From positions 186,001 through 250,000 of the forward strand of contig NZ_WESE01000003.1 in NCBI RefSeq assembly GCF_009184895.1: a stretch of 64,000 nucleotides of DNA. Direction: 5' to 3'. The translations under genes and the position numbers were made by a program. The first letter of the stretch is position 1. Each line of letters starts with the position of its first letter. Of this stretch, positions 1 to 12,997 are shown piece after piece. The notes below the pieces were generated by a model. The model saw only the letters and a program-made list of their open reading frames with translations, was not told where the DNA came from and made no database searches. The DNA is from Nostocoides sp. F2B08. Lineage in GTDB: Bacteria; Actinomycetota; Actinomycetes; Actinomycetales; Dermatophilaceae.

Positions 1-1146
1 GATGACAACGGAGTTCTCGTCCTGACCGAATGCCTTGTCGATCCCGACCTCGTTGACGACGAGCAGGTCGCAGCCCTTGCGCTCGAGCTTGGTCCGGCCG
101 TGCTCGAGAACGGTTCCGTCCTCGTCCCCGGTCTCGGCCGCGAACCCCACGATCAGCGGATCGGTCGCTTCGCCCCGCTCGGCGACGAGGCCGGCCAGGA
201 TGTCAGGATTGCGGACGAGGCGGATCGTCGGTCCCGGCTCCTCGTCTTCCGTGTCGTACGACTTCTTGATCTTCGTCTCGACGTACGCGTCCGGGCGGAA
301 GTCCGCGACGGCGGCGGCCATGACGACCACGTCGTGGGACGGGAGGGCCGCCCGGGTCGCGGCGGCCAGCTCGAGGGCCGACCCCGCGCGGACCACCTCG
401 ACATCCGGCGGAGGTGGCACCTCCGCGTGAGCCAGAACGAGGGTGACGATGGCCCCCCGACGACGCGCGGCCGCGGCGAGAGCGACGCCCTGCTTGCCGG
501 AGGACCGGTTGCCGAGGAACCGGACCGGGTCGAGCGGTTCACGGGTGCCGCCGGCGGTGACGAGGACCCTCGTCCCGACGAGGTCCTGGCGTGCGCCGCT
601 GGTCCTCGTGACTCGGTCGGCGCGGGCCAGTTCCCGCTGGCACACCTCGAAGAGGTGCTCCGGTTCGGGCAGCCTGCCCGGACCGCTGTCGGCACCGGTG
701 AGGCGCCCGGCGGCCGGCGGCACGACATGGACGCCGCGCTGGGTCAGGGTCTCGACGTTCGCCTGAGTCGCCGGATGCTCCCACATCTCGGTGTGCATGG
801 CCGGGGCCATGACCACCGGACAGCGGGCCGTCAACAGCGTGTTGGTCAGAAGGTCGTCGGCCATCCCGGCGGCGGCCCGGGCGAGCAGGTCCGCCGTTGC
901 GGGGGCCACGACGACGAGGTCGGCGCTCTGCCCGAGACGGACGTGCGGAACCTCGTGGACGTCGGTCCACACATCCGTCGCGACGGGACGGCCGGACAAC
1001 GCCGCCCAGGTGGGCTCACCGACGAAGCGGAGTGCGGCGGCGGTCGGGACGACCGTGACCTCATGGCCGGCCTCGGAGAGCAGGCGTAGCAGCAGCGCGG
1101 CCTTGTAGGCGGCGATACCTCCCGAGACCCCGAGGACCACGCGCAC
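1..1146 (-). CDS. coaBC: Bifunctional phosphopantothenoylcysteine decarboxylase / phosphopantothenate-cysteine ligase (3' end cut by window)
   Basis: Two consecutive steps of coenzyme A synthesis: CoaB joins cysteine to 4'-phosphopantothenate using CTP, and CoaC (flavoprotein) decarboxylates the product. 382 codons are visible; the C-terminus lies beyond base 1. The CoaC domain occupies about residues 1-185, with the flavoprotein start GVSGGIAAYKA at 6-16 and PAMHTEMW at 115-122 (many bacteria have PAMNxxMW here). The CoaB domain starts near residue 193 (VLVTAGGTREPLDPVR, then NRSSGKQG). It shows AAAVADFRP and the KIKK lysine motif. The start is taken as GTG (1144-1146), because VRVVLGVSGG is the usual family N-terminus. 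It follows rpoZ by 40 bases, as in mycobacteria, so co-transcription with gmk-rpoZ is likely. Confidence 0.95.
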   Translation of the reverse strand, partial: MRVVLGVSGGIAAYKAALLLRLLSEAGHEVTVVPTAAALRFVGEPTWAALSGRPVATDVWTDVHEVPHVRLGQSADLVVVAPATADLLARAAAGMADDLLTNTLLTARCPVVMAPAMHTEMWEHPATQANVETLTQRGVHVVPPAAGRLTGADSGPGRLPEPEHLFEVCQRELARADRVTRTSGARQDLVGTRVLVTAGGTREPLDPVRFLGNRSSGKQGVALAAAARRRGAIVTLVLAHAEVPPPPDVEVVRAGSALELAAATRAALPSHDVVVMAAAVADFRPDAYVETKIKKSYDTEDEEPGPTIRLVRNPDILAGLVAERGEATDPLIVGFAAETGDEDGTVLEHGRTKLERKGCDLLVVNEVGIDKAFGQDENSVVI

Positions 1147-1186
1147 GTCGGTGTGCCCTTCTTCCCTGACCGCCGTGATCGTCCGG

Positions 1187-1444
1187 TCAGCCCTCCGGCG
1201 TGGCGGTCAGCAGGTCCTCGTTGATCTCCCGCAGCGCGATCGACAGCGGCTTCTCGTGCTGCTGGGCCTCGACGAGCGGCCCCACGTACTCGAGCAGGCC
1301 CTCCTGGAGCTGGGAGTAGTAGGCGTTGATCTGACGGGCTCGCTTCGCGGCGTAGATGACCAGCGCATACTTGCTGTCGGCCTTGGTGAGCAGTTCGTCG
1401 ATGGGCGGGTTGGTGATGCCGATCGCGGTGACGGGTGCAGGCAC
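1187..1444 (-). CDS. rpoZ: DNA-directed RNA polymerase omega subunit
   Basis: Small subunit that helps assemble and stabilise the beta-prime subunit of RNA polymerase. The 85-residue protein has the family pattern: [11 protein letters not shown], then [17 protein letters not shown] (the conserved helix contacting beta-prime) and a C-terminal [10 protein letters not shown] segment. The start is GTG (1442-1444), preceded by GAGGAG about 8 bases upstream. It lies between gmk (66-base gap) and coaBC (40-base gap), the standard actinobacterial order, probably one transcript. Confidence 0.96.
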   Translation of the reverse strand: MPAPVTAIGITNPPIDELLTKADSKYALVIYAAKRARQINAYYSQLQEGLLEYVGPLVEAQQHEKPLSIALREINEDLLTATPEG

Positions 1445-1510
1445 GATGAGTGCTCCTCGGTTGGGGACTACGGGAGTGGTCGGCTCAGGACGCGGTGGAC
1501 CGCGGCCCGG

Positions 1511-2077
1511 CTAGGAGACCTGGGATCTCATCAATGATACGAGTTCCTCGGCCGCCCGCCGAACGTCGTCGTTGACGATGACGACGTCGAACTCGCCGGA
1601 GGCCGCCATCTCGACCTCCGCCGTTCGGAGCCGCGCCGCTCGCTCCGCCTCACCCTCGGTGCCGCGCCCGACGAGGCGTCGCACGAGCTCGTCCCAGCTC
1701 GGCGGCGCGAGGAAGACGAAAAGTGCCCCGGGCATCGACGCCCGGAGCTGGCGGGCTCCCTGGAGGTCGATCTCGAGCAGCGGCACACGGCCGCCCGCCA
1801 AGGCCGCCTCGACGGCATGCCGAGGGGTGCCGTACCGGTTCCGGCCGTGGACGACGGCCCACTCGAGCATGTCTCCCGCGGCGACCATCGCGTCGAACTC
1901 CTCCGGAGAGACGAAGAAGTAGTGCTCGCCGTGCACCTCGCCGGGACGGGGCGCTCGCGTCGTCGCCGACACGGACAGCCACACATCGGGGAAGTGCTCC
2001 CGGATGTACTGGGAGAGCGTGCCCTTGCCTACGGCTGTGGGGCCGGCGAGGACCACGGGCCGTGGACGAGAGGTCAC
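1511..2077 (-). CDS. gmk: Guanylate kinase
   Basis: Phosphorylates GMP to GDP with ATP in purine nucleotide metabolism. The 188-residue length fits bacterial guanylate kinases. The P-loop GPTAVGKGT is at residues 12-20, and the GMP-binding segment with [13 protein letters not shown] follows at about 36-48. The phrase [13 protein letters not shown] near 100-112 is the family's second nucleotide-contact region. The gene sits between mihF (73-base gap) and rpoZ. This mihF-gmk-rpoZ-coaBC order is conserved across Actinobacteria and supports both the identity and co-expression. Confidence 0.97.
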   Translation of the reverse strand: MTSRPRPVVLAGPTAVGKGTLSQYIREHFPDVWLSVSATTRAPRPGEVHGEHYFFVSPEEFDAMVAAGDMLEWAVVHGRNRYGTPRHAVEAALAGGRVPLLEIDLQGARQLRASMPGALFVFLAPPSWDELVRRLVGRGTEGEAERAARLRTAEVEMAASGEFDVVIVNDDVRRAAEELVSLMRSQVS

Positions 2078-2150
2078 GGACCGAACCTACCGCGCCCGAC
2101 CGCACGAGGGCCTGGCACCGACGGCGAGGCGAGGTTGCGCCTGCGGGGGT

Positions 2151-2468
2151 CTACTCGGCGGCGAAGCGCTTGACGAGAGCCGCCGTCTGGTTCGCTCCGA
2201 GGCCGCGCACGCGACGCGAGTGAGCGATGCCGACCTCGTCCATGATCTGGCGGGCGCGGACCCGGCCGATGCCGGGCATCGACTCGAGGAGGGCACTGAC
2301 CCGCATCTTGCCGATCGCGTCGTTCTGCTGGCCGGCGGCGATGACCTCCTCGATCGACTCGCCGGAGGTCTTCAGTCGGGTCTTGACGGCGGCACGCTCG
2401 CGGCGGGCCTCGGTGGCACGCTGCAGTGCAGCGGACCGCTGTTCTGGGGTGAGGGGCGGAAGGGCCAC
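2151..2468 (-). CDS. mihF: Actinobacterial integration host factor (MihF)
   Basis: Nucleoid-associated DNA-binding protein unique to Actinobacteria, known as mycobacterial integration host factor and not related to IHF of Proteobacteria. It has 105 residues. A basic N-terminal helix (RATEARRERAAVKTRLK) is followed by a central region and the helix-hairpin-helix-like LLESMPGIGRVRARQIMDEV at about 60-79, the conserved DNA-contact signature. The start is GTG at 2466-2468 with AAGGAG about 9 bases upstream. It is placed directly upstream of gmk, the usual location. Confidence 0.95.
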   Translation of the reverse strand: MALPPLTPEQRSAALQRATEARRERAAVKTRLKTSGESIEEVIAAGQQNDAIGKMRVSALLESMPGIGRVRARQIMDEVGIAHSRRVRGLGANQTAALVKRFAAE

Positions 2469-2567
2469 TTCTTGACACTCCTTGCGCTGGTGGGGCGGTT
2501 GAGGTGCGAAAACGCGGTGCCACAGGTCTGGACGCCTCGTCCTGAACCACGCTACCGGGCGTACAGG

Positions 2568-3443
2568 TCAGCGTGTGTTGAACCTTTGCGCCTCTCCGCG
2601 TGCCGCGTCTCGCAATGCGGACACCTGGGGTCCCTGACGCAGGATCGACCGGCTGCTGGCCACGAGGACCTGAGGCAGCGCGGAGCCGAAGACGGTCCTC
2701 AGGTCGTCCGACCCCGCCCCCTGGGCACCGACGCCCGGAGCGAGGATCGGGCCGCCCGCCGCTGCCAGGTCGATCCCGAGATCACGGACCGCCGCACCGA
2801 CGGTCGCCCCGACGACGAGCCCGACATGACCCAGCCCTCCCCGCTCGACCGCTCCGGCGTTGTCGCGGGCGGCCCCCTCGGCCATGGACGCGGCGACGGA
2901 CCGGCCGCTGCGAACAGCGTGCTGGACGGCGGCTCCCTCGGGGTTCGACGTCAGACACAGCACGAAAACCCCCCGCCCGTGCCGGGCGGCCAGGTCGATC
3001 GCGGGGCGGAGGGACTCGTAGCCGAGGTACGGACTGACGGTGATGGCATCGGGCGGCGCCACGGCATCCGCGCCGAGGAAGGCCTCCGCGTACGCGTCCA
3101 TGGTCGAGCCGATGTCGCCACGCTTGACGTCGAGGACGACGATCGAACCCCGGGCACGCAGTTCGTCGACGACGCGTTCGAGCAGCGAGACGCCCCGTGA
3201 ACCGAACAGCTCGAAGAAGGCGGACTGTGGCTTGACGGCCGCCACGTGCCCGCCGAAGGCTTCGACACACGTCATCGCGAAACGCTCCAGTCCCGCGAGA
3301 TCCCGTTCCAGTCCCCACGCGTCGAGCAGCGAGCGGTGCGGGTCGATGCCCGCGCACAGCGGTCCGTATGCGTTCATCGCCTCCCGGAGTCGGTCCCCGA
3401 AGGTGGGGCGCGGGTCGATGTCGGTCCTCTTCCGGTCACTCAC
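2568..3443 (-). CDS. pyrF: Orotidine 5'-phosphate decarboxylase (type 2)
   Basis: Last step of UMP synthesis: decarboxylates orotidine monophosphate. The sequence belongs to the longer type 2 family of Actinobacteria, with LCAGIDPHRSLLDAWGL near the N-terminus and the catalytic lysine/aspartate motif LDVKRGDIGST. I chose the GTG at 3443 (291 residues) because GGGAG lies about 6 bases upstream and the family usually begins shortly before TFGDRLREAM. An in-frame GTG at 3521 would overlap the pyrD stop as GTGA and give 317 residues; translational coupling makes that start possible. Last gene of the pyr operon. Confidence 0.94.
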   Translation of the reverse strand: MSDRKRTDIDPRPTFGDRLREAMNAYGPLCAGIDPHRSLLDAWGLERDLAGLERFAMTCVEAFGGHVAAVKPQSAFFELFGSRGVSLLERVVDELRARGSIVVLDVKRGDIGSTMDAYAEAFLGADAVAPPDAITVSPYLGYESLRPAIDLAARHGRGVFVLCLTSNPEGAAVQHAVRSGRSVAASMAEGAARDNAGAVERGGLGHVGLVVGATVGAAVRDLGIDLAAAGGPILAPGVGAQGAGSDDLRTVFGSALPQVLVASSRSILRQGPQVSALRDAARGEAQRFNTR

Positions 3444-3517
3444 GACGACTCCCTTTCCGTCCCGTTCGACCTCTCTCGGCCGGCGTTCCACCGCCAAGGT
3501 CTCTCCCGCCCCGTCGC

Positions 3518-4510
3518 TCACGTCAGCGCCGCGCCGACCGCATTGCGGACCGACGCATACCCTCTCCGCGCGAGCTCCTCGGCGAGCTCGTCCCGGACAC
3601 GCACCGGAGCCATCGGGTCGTTGAAGGTGGCGGTTCCGACCTGGACGGCGGTCGCACCCACGGCGATGAGCTCGAGGGCGTCCCGACCGGTGCGGATCCC
3701 CCCGACCCCGATGATCGGCGCCGGGGGCAACCGGCCCTCGCGCATGGCCGAGGCCACCTGCCAGACGGCCCGCACCGCGATCGGACGCACCGCAGGCCCG
3801 GACAGTCCCCCGGTCACACCGGCGACCTGGGGCCGCATGCGGTCGAGGTCGACCACCATGCCGAGCGTCGTGTTGATCATCGTCAGACCGGACGCACCGG
3901 CCTTCAGACAGGCGGACGCGATGTCGACGATGTCGGTCACGTCGGGACTGAGCTTCGCGATGATCGGCGTGTCACGTGGGAGTGCCTCGCGGACCAGGGT
4001 CATGACCCGGGCCGAGGCTCCGGGGTCGCAGGCGAAGACCTGGCCGCGGTTGGCCACGTTGGGACAGGAGATGTTGACCTCGACGCCGATCACGCTGTCG
4101 ACGTGCTCGCTGGCGGCAAGGGTTGCCGCGACCTCGGCGAACTCGGTGCCGGTGCCCCCCGCAATCGAGACCAACACGCGCGCGCCGTGCGCGGCCAACC
4201 AGGCGAGGTCGGTGTCGACGAAGGCGGCGATACCCGGCCCCTGCAGTCCGATGGAGTTGAGCATGCCGCTGGGCGTCTCCGCCATCCGCGGCGTCCCCCG
4301 CCCCGAACGCGGCTCCCGCATCACGGTCTTGGTCACGAATGCCCCGAGCTCGCGGACGTCGAAGAACCGATGCAGCTCCGGCCCGTTCGCGGCGCATCCG
4401 GACGCGGTCATCACGGGGTTGTCGAGCGTCAGGCGGCCGGGCGCGGCCCCGAGGTCGACCCGCAGTTCCACGTCGGCCGCCGGACGGGAGGTGTCGGTCG
4501 CGGTCGACAT
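3518..4510 (-). CDS. pyrD: Dihydroorotate dehydrogenase, class 1B catalytic subunit
   Basis: Oxidises dihydroorotate to orotate on FMN and passes electrons to PyrK and NAD+. The 330-residue protein has NISCPNV with the class 1 catalytic cysteine at about 149 (class 2 enzymes use serine), plus VTKTVMREPRSG and SIGLQGPG segments. The ATG at 4508-4510 shares one base with the pyrK stop (TGATG), which fixes the start. The adjacent pyrK proves the class 1B (NAD-linked, cytosolic) type. It is unlike the membrane quinone-dependent class 2 enzyme of mycobacteria. Confidence 0.95.
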   Translation of the reverse strand: MSTATDTSRPAADVELRVDLGAAPGRLTLDNPVMTASGCAANGPELHRFFDVRELGAFVTKTVMREPRSGRGTPRMAETPSGMLNSIGLQGPGIAAFVDTDLAWLAAHGARVLVSIAGGTGTEFAEVAATLAASEHVDSVIGVEVNISCPNVANRGQVFACDPGASARVMTLVREALPRDTPIIAKLSPDVTDIVDIASACLKAGASGLTMINTTLGMVVDLDRMRPQVAGVTGGLSGPAVRPIAVRAVWQVASAMREGRLPPAPIIGVGGIRTGRDALELIAVGATAVQVGTATFNDPMAPVRVRDELAEELARRGYASVRNAVGAALT

Positions 4511-5393
4511 CAGTGGGCCCTCATCCCGGTCGCGCCGTGGGCGTCGTCGGGAACGGTGCACAGGCCGTCCGCGAAGGCGTCCCACCGGACCCGGTCACCG
4601 CGGAAGACGGGACCGTCGACGCAGCTGCGGACCATCCGGGTGGTGCCGTGCTTGTCGCGCACGGGCAGCACGCATGTCATACACACACCCACTCCGCAGG
4701 CCATGGCCTCCTCGACCGCGACCTGGGCCACGGCCCCGTGCGCAGCGGCGATCGAGCTGACCGCGCTCAGCATGCCCATCGGCCCGCACGCGTAGACGAC
4801 CCTGGCTCCACAGGCGTCGATCATGTCGGGCAACGCCTCCGAGACCCAGCCCTTCCGGCCGGCAGTGCCGTCGTCGGTGCAGATCGTCACCGCGTCCGCC
4901 GTCCGTCGCGCCTCGACCACGCCGAACAGCCGTGACTCGGTCGCGGCCCCGAGGATCATCTCGACCCGACAGCCCCGTTCGCGCAGCATCTCCGCCAGCC
5001 AGAACAGCGGCGCCGACCCGTAGCCGCCGCCGACGAGGACGCATGCCACGCCCTCGGTGGGTAGGGGGAAGGGGCGACCCAGCGGGCCGATGACTCCTGT
5101 GGTGTCGTGGGGGCGGAGCTCGGTGATCCACCGGGTGCCCGGACCGACCGCGGACACGACGACGTCCACCGTCCCGCCGTAGGTGCCGCTCGGAGTGACC
5201 CGGTGGATCGAGAAGCACCGGCGCAGCAGGTGGGCGGTGGTCGGGCCACCGACGGACAGGGCCACGAAGTGGCCCGGCCGTGCGCGTTCGGCAACGCCCG
5301 GAGCGACGAAGGTCAGGTGCTGGTACTCCCCCGCGCGCCGGGTGGCGACGAGCTCGGCGGTCACGGAGACGACGTCGGAGGAGACAGCCGCTC

Positions 5394-5397
<4 letters not shown>
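4510..5397 (-). CDS. pyrK: Dihydroorotate dehydrogenase electron-transfer subunit
   Basis: FAD and [2Fe-2S] subunit that carries electrons from PyrD to NAD+. The 295 residues contain the FAD-binding segment RRCFSIH (59-65), a GPLGRPFPL loop, the NAD-binding [11 protein letters not shown] (121-131) and YACGPMGML (202-210). A C-terminal cluster Cys234-x4-Cys239-x2-Cys242-x16-Cys259 matches the iron-sulfur ligands. The start ATG overlaps the carB stop (ATGA), and the end overlaps the pyrD start (TGATG), so translation is probably coupled to both neighbours. Confidence 0.94.
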
Positions 5398-8749
<3,352 letters not shown>

Positions 8750-8750
<1 letters not shown>

Positions 8751-9928
8751 CAGGCGCTCCTCTCGGTGGACGTGGACGATCCCTCGGGCACCCGGTCCTT
8801 CGCCGTGGACTGCTCCAGCATCAGATCGACGAACCGGTCGAAGAGGTAGGCCGCGTCGTGCGGACCCGCCGCGGCCTCCGGGTGGTACTGGACCGAGAAC
8901 GCCCGAACCCTTCCGTCCGGACCGAGCACCTCGAGGCCCTCGACGACGTCGTCGTTGAGGCAGACGTGACTCACCCGCACGGATCCGAACTCGGTGGTCG
9001 TCTCGGCGTCCAACGGCGCGTCGACGGCGAACCCGTGGTTGTGGGCTGTCACCTCGACCTTGCCGGTGCTCCGGTCGAGGACCGGCTGGTTGATGCCCCG
9101 ATGACCGTACTTGAGCTTGTAGGTGCCGAAGCCCAGCGCCCGTCCGAGGATCTGGTTGCCGAAGCAGATGCCGAAGTACGGGATACCCCGACGCAGCACC
9201 TCGCGAAGCAGGTCCCGCTCGTGGTCGGCGGTGCCCGGATCCCCAGGACCGTTCGAGAAGAACACACCGTCGGGCTCGACGGCCAGCACGTCCTCGATCG
9301 AGGCCGTGGCCGGCAGCACGTGGACGTCGATGCCCCGCTCGGCCAGACTCGTCGGCGTCATCGACTTGATCCCGAGGTCGACGGCGGCGACGGTCAGGCG
9401 CCTGGTTCCCACTGCGGGGACGGTGTACGCGACATGTGTCGACACCTCGGCCGCGAGCGCCGAGCCGGCCATCCGGGGGGCGGACCGGACGTCCTCGAGG
9501 AGATCGGCGAGCGGCTGCTCGGCAACCGCACCCGAGTAGATGCCGACCCGCATGGCCCCCCGCTCGCGCAGGTGCCGGGTCAGGGCGCGGGTGTCGACTC
9601 CGCTGATTCCCACGATCCGCTGCGCGTTCAGTTCCTCCTCGAAGCTGCGCCGGGACCGCCAGTTCGAGGGTCGGACGGCCGGATCGCGGACGACCAGTCC
9701 CGCGACCCAGATCCGAGCCGACTCGTCGTCCTCGTCGTTCCAGCCGGTGTTGCCGATGTGCGGTGCCGTCATGACGACGACCTGCCGGTGGTAGCTCGGG
9801 TCGGTCAGGGTCTCCTGGTACCCCGTCATCCCGGTGGCGAAGACCGCTTCACCCACAGTGCGGCCGGTTGCGCCGAACGGCTCCCCGGGGAACGTGCGGC
9901 CGTCCTCGAGCACGAGCAGAGCGGTCAT
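8750..9928 (-). CDS. carA: Carbamoyl-phosphate synthase small subunit
   Basis: Glutamine amidotransferase subunit that releases ammonia from glutamine and channels it to CarB. The 392 residues contain an N-terminal CPSase small-subunit domain ([23 protein letters not shown]) and a class I amidotransferase domain with Cys255 in GICFGNQ and His349/Glu351 in QYHPE. The motif is GICFGNQ rather than the more common GICLGHQ. The ATG at 9926-9928 overlaps the pyrC stop (ATGA). Many actinobacteria, for example M. tuberculosis, have an extra gene between pyrC and carA; it is absent here. Confidence 0.97.
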
Positions 9929-11247
9929 GACCGGTCCTCCTGTTCGCCGGCGTGAGCCCGGCCGCCGAGCGCGGTGACTCGTCCGCGCAGGATGGTCGCG
10001 TGCACCGCTCCTGTGAAGGTACGGCCATGCCAGGGGTTGTTGCGCGACAGCGAGTGGGAGGCATCGCGGTCCACCGTGACCGACGCATCCGGATCGACGA
10101 GCACGAGGTTCGCAGGCTCGCCGACTGCCACGGGGCGACCGTGAGTGTCGAGCCGGGCGATGCGAGCCGGAGCGACGGACATGCGTTCGACCAGGTCGCT
10201 CAGGCCCATCCGGCCGGACCGCACCATGACGTCGTGGACGACCGAGAACGCCGTCTCGAGTCCGAGCATGCCGAAGGCCGCGTCGACGAATGCGTGCTCC
10301 TTGTCGTGGCGGGCGTGCGGCGCGTGGTCGGTCGCGACGGCATCGATGGTGCCGTCGGCGAGGGCCTCCCGGAGCGCCTCGACGTCCCCCTGCGGCCGAA
10401 GCGGCGGGTTGACCTTGTGGACCGGGTCGTAGTCGCGGACCAGGTCGACATCGAGAGCCAGGTGGTGCGGGGTCACCTCCGCGGTGATCGCGACGCCCTG
10501 GGCCTTGGCCCACCGCAGCACGTCCACGCCCTCGGCGGTCGAGACGTGCGCCACGTGCACCCGGGATCCGGTGTGCCGGGCGAGCATCGCGTCGCGAGCG
10601 ATGACGGTCGACTCGGCCACTGCGGGCCACCCGGGCAGTCCGAGTCGTCCGGAGACCTCGCCCTCGTGACAGCACGCTGTGCCGTCGGCCAGCCGTGGAT
10701 CCTGGCTGTGCTGGGACACGACGCCGCCGAAGGCCCTGATGTACTCGAGCGCGCGCCGCATGATTCGGGCGTCGGCGACGCAGCGGCCGTCGTCGGAGAA
10801 GACCGTGACCCGGGCTCGGCTGCGGGCCATCAGACCGAGTTCCGCGAGTTCGTCACCGGCCAGGCGCTTGGTGACGGCACCGACCGGTTGAACGTCGACG
10901 AGCCCGGCCGCGCGGCCCAGGTCGAGGATGTGCACGGCCGCCTCGGCGGTGTCCGTCACGGGATCGGTGTTGGCCATCGCGAGGACGGCGGTGAACCCGC
11001 CGGCGGCCGCGGCCGCCGATCCGGTCGCGACCGTCTCGGTGTCCTCGCGGCCCGGTTCCCGCAGGTGGGTGTGGAGGTCGACGAACCCGGGAAGGACGGC
11101 GAGCCCGTCGGCGTCGATGACCTCGGTCGACCCCGGTCGATCGATCGGCCCAGTGGTCGAGACCTGAGCCACCACCCCGTCGCGAACGAGGATGTCGGCA
11201 CTCGTGGCCCCGAGGATCCGGGCGCCGGCGATGAGAAGGTCACTCAT
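9925..11247 (-). CDS. pyrC: Dihydroorotase (class I)
   Basis: Zinc amidohydrolase that cyclises carbamoyl-aspartate to dihydroorotate. In 440 residues it shows the metal motif HTH at 59-61 ([11 protein letters not shown]), a later region with [10 protein letters not shown], and ATDHAPH with the catalytic Asp. The C-terminal sheet includes the [10 protein letters not shown] and NLVLVDPDA phrases typical of the family. It overlaps pyrB upstream (ATGA) and carA downstream (ATGA). Confidence 0.97.
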   Translation of the reverse strand: MSDLLIAGARILGATSADILVRDGVVAQVSTTGPIDRPGSTEVIDADGLAVLPGFVDLHTHLREPGREDTETVATGSAAAAAGGFTAVLAMANTDPVTDTAEAAVHILDLGRAAGLVDVQPVGAVTKRLAGDELAELGLMARSRARVTVFSDDGRCVADARIMRRALEYIRAFGGVVSQHSQDPRLADGTACCHEGEVSGRLGLPGWPAVAESTVIARDAMLARHTGSRVHVAHVSTAEGVDVLRWAKAQGVAITAEVTPHHLALDVDLVRDYDPVHKVNPPLRPQGDVEALREALADGTIDAVATDHAPHARHDKEHAFVDAAFGMLGLETAFSVVHDVMVRSGRMGLSDLVERMSVAPARIARLDTHGRPVAVGEPANLVLVDPDASVTVDRDASHSLSRNNPWHGRTFTGAVHATILRGRVTALGGRAHAGEQEDRS

Positions 11248-12227
11248 GTCGTCCCCTCCCTTCCGCTGTCCTGGTCCCGGACCGAGTGGTCTCCGGAGAG
11301 GAGGTGGTAGAGGACCGCCATCCGAACCGCGACACCGGCCGAGACCTGGTCGAGGATGACCGAGCCCAGCCCGTCAGCGGCGTCGGCACTGATCTCGAGG
11401 CCGCGGTTCATCGGTCCGGGGTGCATGACGAGGACGTCCTCATTGCGCCGTCGGAGGCGCTCCACACGCTCGCGCGAGAGGCCGTATCCCACGGAGTACT
11501 CCCGCGCGGTCGGGAAGAAGCCTCCGCTCATCCGTTCACGCTGCACGCGGAGCATCATGACCACGTCCGCCGCCGGCCCGACGAAGAGCGCCTCGTCGAG
11601 GTCGTGGGACAGGACGAACCCGTCGCGTCGCGACCACTCGGCGGCACCACTCGGCATCAGGGTCGGAGGGGCCACGACGGTGACGTCCGCGCCGAGCGTG
11701 CCCAACAGCAACACGTTGGAGCGGAAGACCCGGCTGTGGGTGAGGTCACCGACGATGACGACACGGCGGCCGGCGAGGTCGCCGAGTCGCCGCGTCATCG
11801 TGTAGGCGTCGAGCAGGGCCTGGGTGGGGTGCTCGTGCGTTCCGTCGCCGGCGTTGATGACACTGGCGTCGACCCAGCCGGCCACCTGCCGACAGGCGCC
11901 GCTCGCCGAGTGGCGGATGACGAGCGCGTCGACCGCCATCGCCGTGATGGTGAGGACGGTGTCCCGGAGCGACTCCCCCTTGGACGCCGAACTTCCCTTG
12001 GCTGTGATGTTGATGGTGTCCGCGGACATCCACTTGCCGGCGATCTCGAAGCTGGACCGGGTCCGGGTCGAGTCCTCGAAGAAGAGGTTGATGACCGTGC
12101 GTCCGCGCAGCGCGGGCAGCTTCTTGACGTCGCGCCGCTGGATGTCGTGCATCGATGCCGCCGTCTCGAGGATCTCGATGACCTCGTCGCGATCCAGGTC
12201 GGCCGCTGAGAGGAGGTGGCGGGGCAT
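11244..12227 (-). CDS. pyrB: Aspartate carbamoyltransferase catalytic subunit
   Basis: Transfers the carbamoyl group to aspartate, the committed pyrimidine step. The 327-residue chain starts [11 protein letters not shown]. The carbamoyl-phosphate motif STRTR is intact at 53-57, followed by [10 protein letters not shown] (the 80s loop) and [10 protein letters not shown] near the C-terminus. The ATG at 12225-12227 follows the pyrR stop by one base (TGAGATG); a longer in-frame start inside pyrR is less likely. No pyrI regulatory subunit is present, consistent with control through PyrR. Confidence 0.97.
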   Translation of the reverse strand: MPRHLLSAADLDRDEVIEILETAASMHDIQRRDVKKLPALRGRTVINLFFEDSTRTRSSFEIAGKWMSADTINITAKGSSASKGESLRDTVLTITAMAVDALVIRHSASGACRQVAGWVDASVINAGDGTHEHPTQALLDAYTMTRRLGDLAGRRVVIVGDLTHSRVFRSNVLLLGTLGADVTVVAPPTLMPSGAAEWSRRDGFVLSHDLDEALFVGPAADVVMMLRVQRERMSGGFFPTAREYSVGYGLSRERVERLRRRNEDVLVMHPGPMNRGLEISADAADGLGSVILDQVSAGVAVRMAVLYHLLSGDHSVRDQDSGREGTT

Positions 12228-12228
12228 C

Positions 12229-12831
12229 TCAGCGGCCCCCCACGTGAGATGGACCGGCCGCGATCCGGACGGTGTCCTCGATGCCGTCATGCGCCCTCAG
12301 CCGCACCTGGACCTTCTCGGCGTGTGAGGTCGGCAGGTTCTTGCCGACGTGGTCGGCGCGGATGGGCAGCTCCCGGTGACCGCGGTCGACGAGCACTGCG
12401 AGACGGACCGCCTTCGGTCGCCCCAGGTCGGACAGCGCATCGAGCGCGGCCCGCACCGTCCGACCGGAGTAGAGCACGTCGTCCACGAGCACCACCACCA
12501 TGCCGTCCACCCCGCAGCCCGGGATCTCCGTCCGCATCGGGGTGCGGGTGGGCTGGCTGCGTAGGTCGTCCCGGTGCAGAGTGATATCGAGCGAGCCGAC
12601 GGGGACCGCCGTCCCCTCGACCTCCTCGATCAGGACCGCGAGACGCTGGGCCAGGGTCACCCCCCTGCTCGGTATGCCGAGGAGGACGAGATCCTCGGCC
12701 CCCTTGTTGCTCTCGAGGATCTCGTGGGCGATTCGCCGAAGGGCCCGTGCGATGTCGTCGGGACCGAGGACGATCCGGCTCTCGGGGTCGACGGGGTGGC
12801 CCTGGGGTACTTCTCGATCGGTACGCGTCAT
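12229..12831 (-). CDS. pyrR: Bifunctional pyr operon regulator / uracil phosphoribosyltransferase PyrR
   Basis: RNA-binding regulator of pyrimidine genes that also converts uracil and PRPP to UMP. The 200-residue protein has the PRPP loop [14 protein letters not shown] (113-126) and [13 protein letters not shown] (52-64), both diagnostic for PyrR. It is the first gene of the operon. The ATG at 12829-12831 is preceded by GGAGG about 10 bases upstream, and a PyrR-type RNA hairpin lies just before that ribosome site. This suggests feedback on its own translation, as reported for mycobacterial PyrR. Confidence 0.97.
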   Translation of the reverse strand: MTRTDREVPQGHPVDPESRIVLGPDDIARALRRIAHEILESNKGAEDLVLLGIPSRGVTLAQRLAVLIEEVEGTAVPVGSLDITLHRDDLRSQPTRTPMRTEIPGCGVDGMVVVLVDDVLYSGRTVRAALDALSDLGRPKAVRLAVLVDRGHRELPIRADHVGKNLPTSHAEKVQVRLRAHDGIEDTVRIAAGPSHVGGR

Positions 12832-12841
12832 GGACGCGGGA

Positions 12842-12867
12842 CCTCCTTCCCTGCCTCACGGGACAGG
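12842..12867 (-). promoter_or_regulatory. PyrR-binding RNA hairpin and ribosome site in pyrR leader
   Basis: On the minus strand the leader reads CCTG TCCCGTGAGG CAGG (12867 to 12850), directly followed by GGAAGGAGG. The core compares with the known PyrR site ARUCCNGNGAGGYU: every specified inner base matches. The outer A-U pair is replaced by T-A, which keeps the base pair. The lower stem is CCTG/CAGG and the inner stem CC/GG. Because the hairpin abuts the Shine-Dalgarno sequence, PyrR binding could block ribosome access. The regulation itself is inferred. Confidence 0.75.
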
Positions 12868-12893
12868 TCGTTAAAGGACGTCTGGCGAGGCAT

Positions 12894-12899
12894 ACTCTA
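12894..12899 (-). promoter_or_regulatory. Candidate -10 element for the pyr operon
   Basis: TAGAGT on the minus strand, about 62 bases before the pyrR ATG. Transcription starting 6-7 bases downstream would give a leader of about 55 bases containing the PyrR hairpin. No convincing -35 sequence is visible, so this is tentative. The same hexamer precedes pyrG. Confidence 0.3.
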
Positions 12900-12997
12900 G
12901 CCCGTCGTTCGCCGGACCGGCGATGCGCCCCGCGCACCGAGACAACCCGTCATGGCGCTCTACGGCCCCGCAGATCACAGTGGTGTGAACGCGCCCC

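Noticed and set aside
3444-3521. Longer pyrF start at 3521
   Set aside because: It overlaps the pyrD stop as GTGA and is possible, but the added 26 residues are absent from the family and the GTG at 3443 has a ribosome site; recorded as alternative only.
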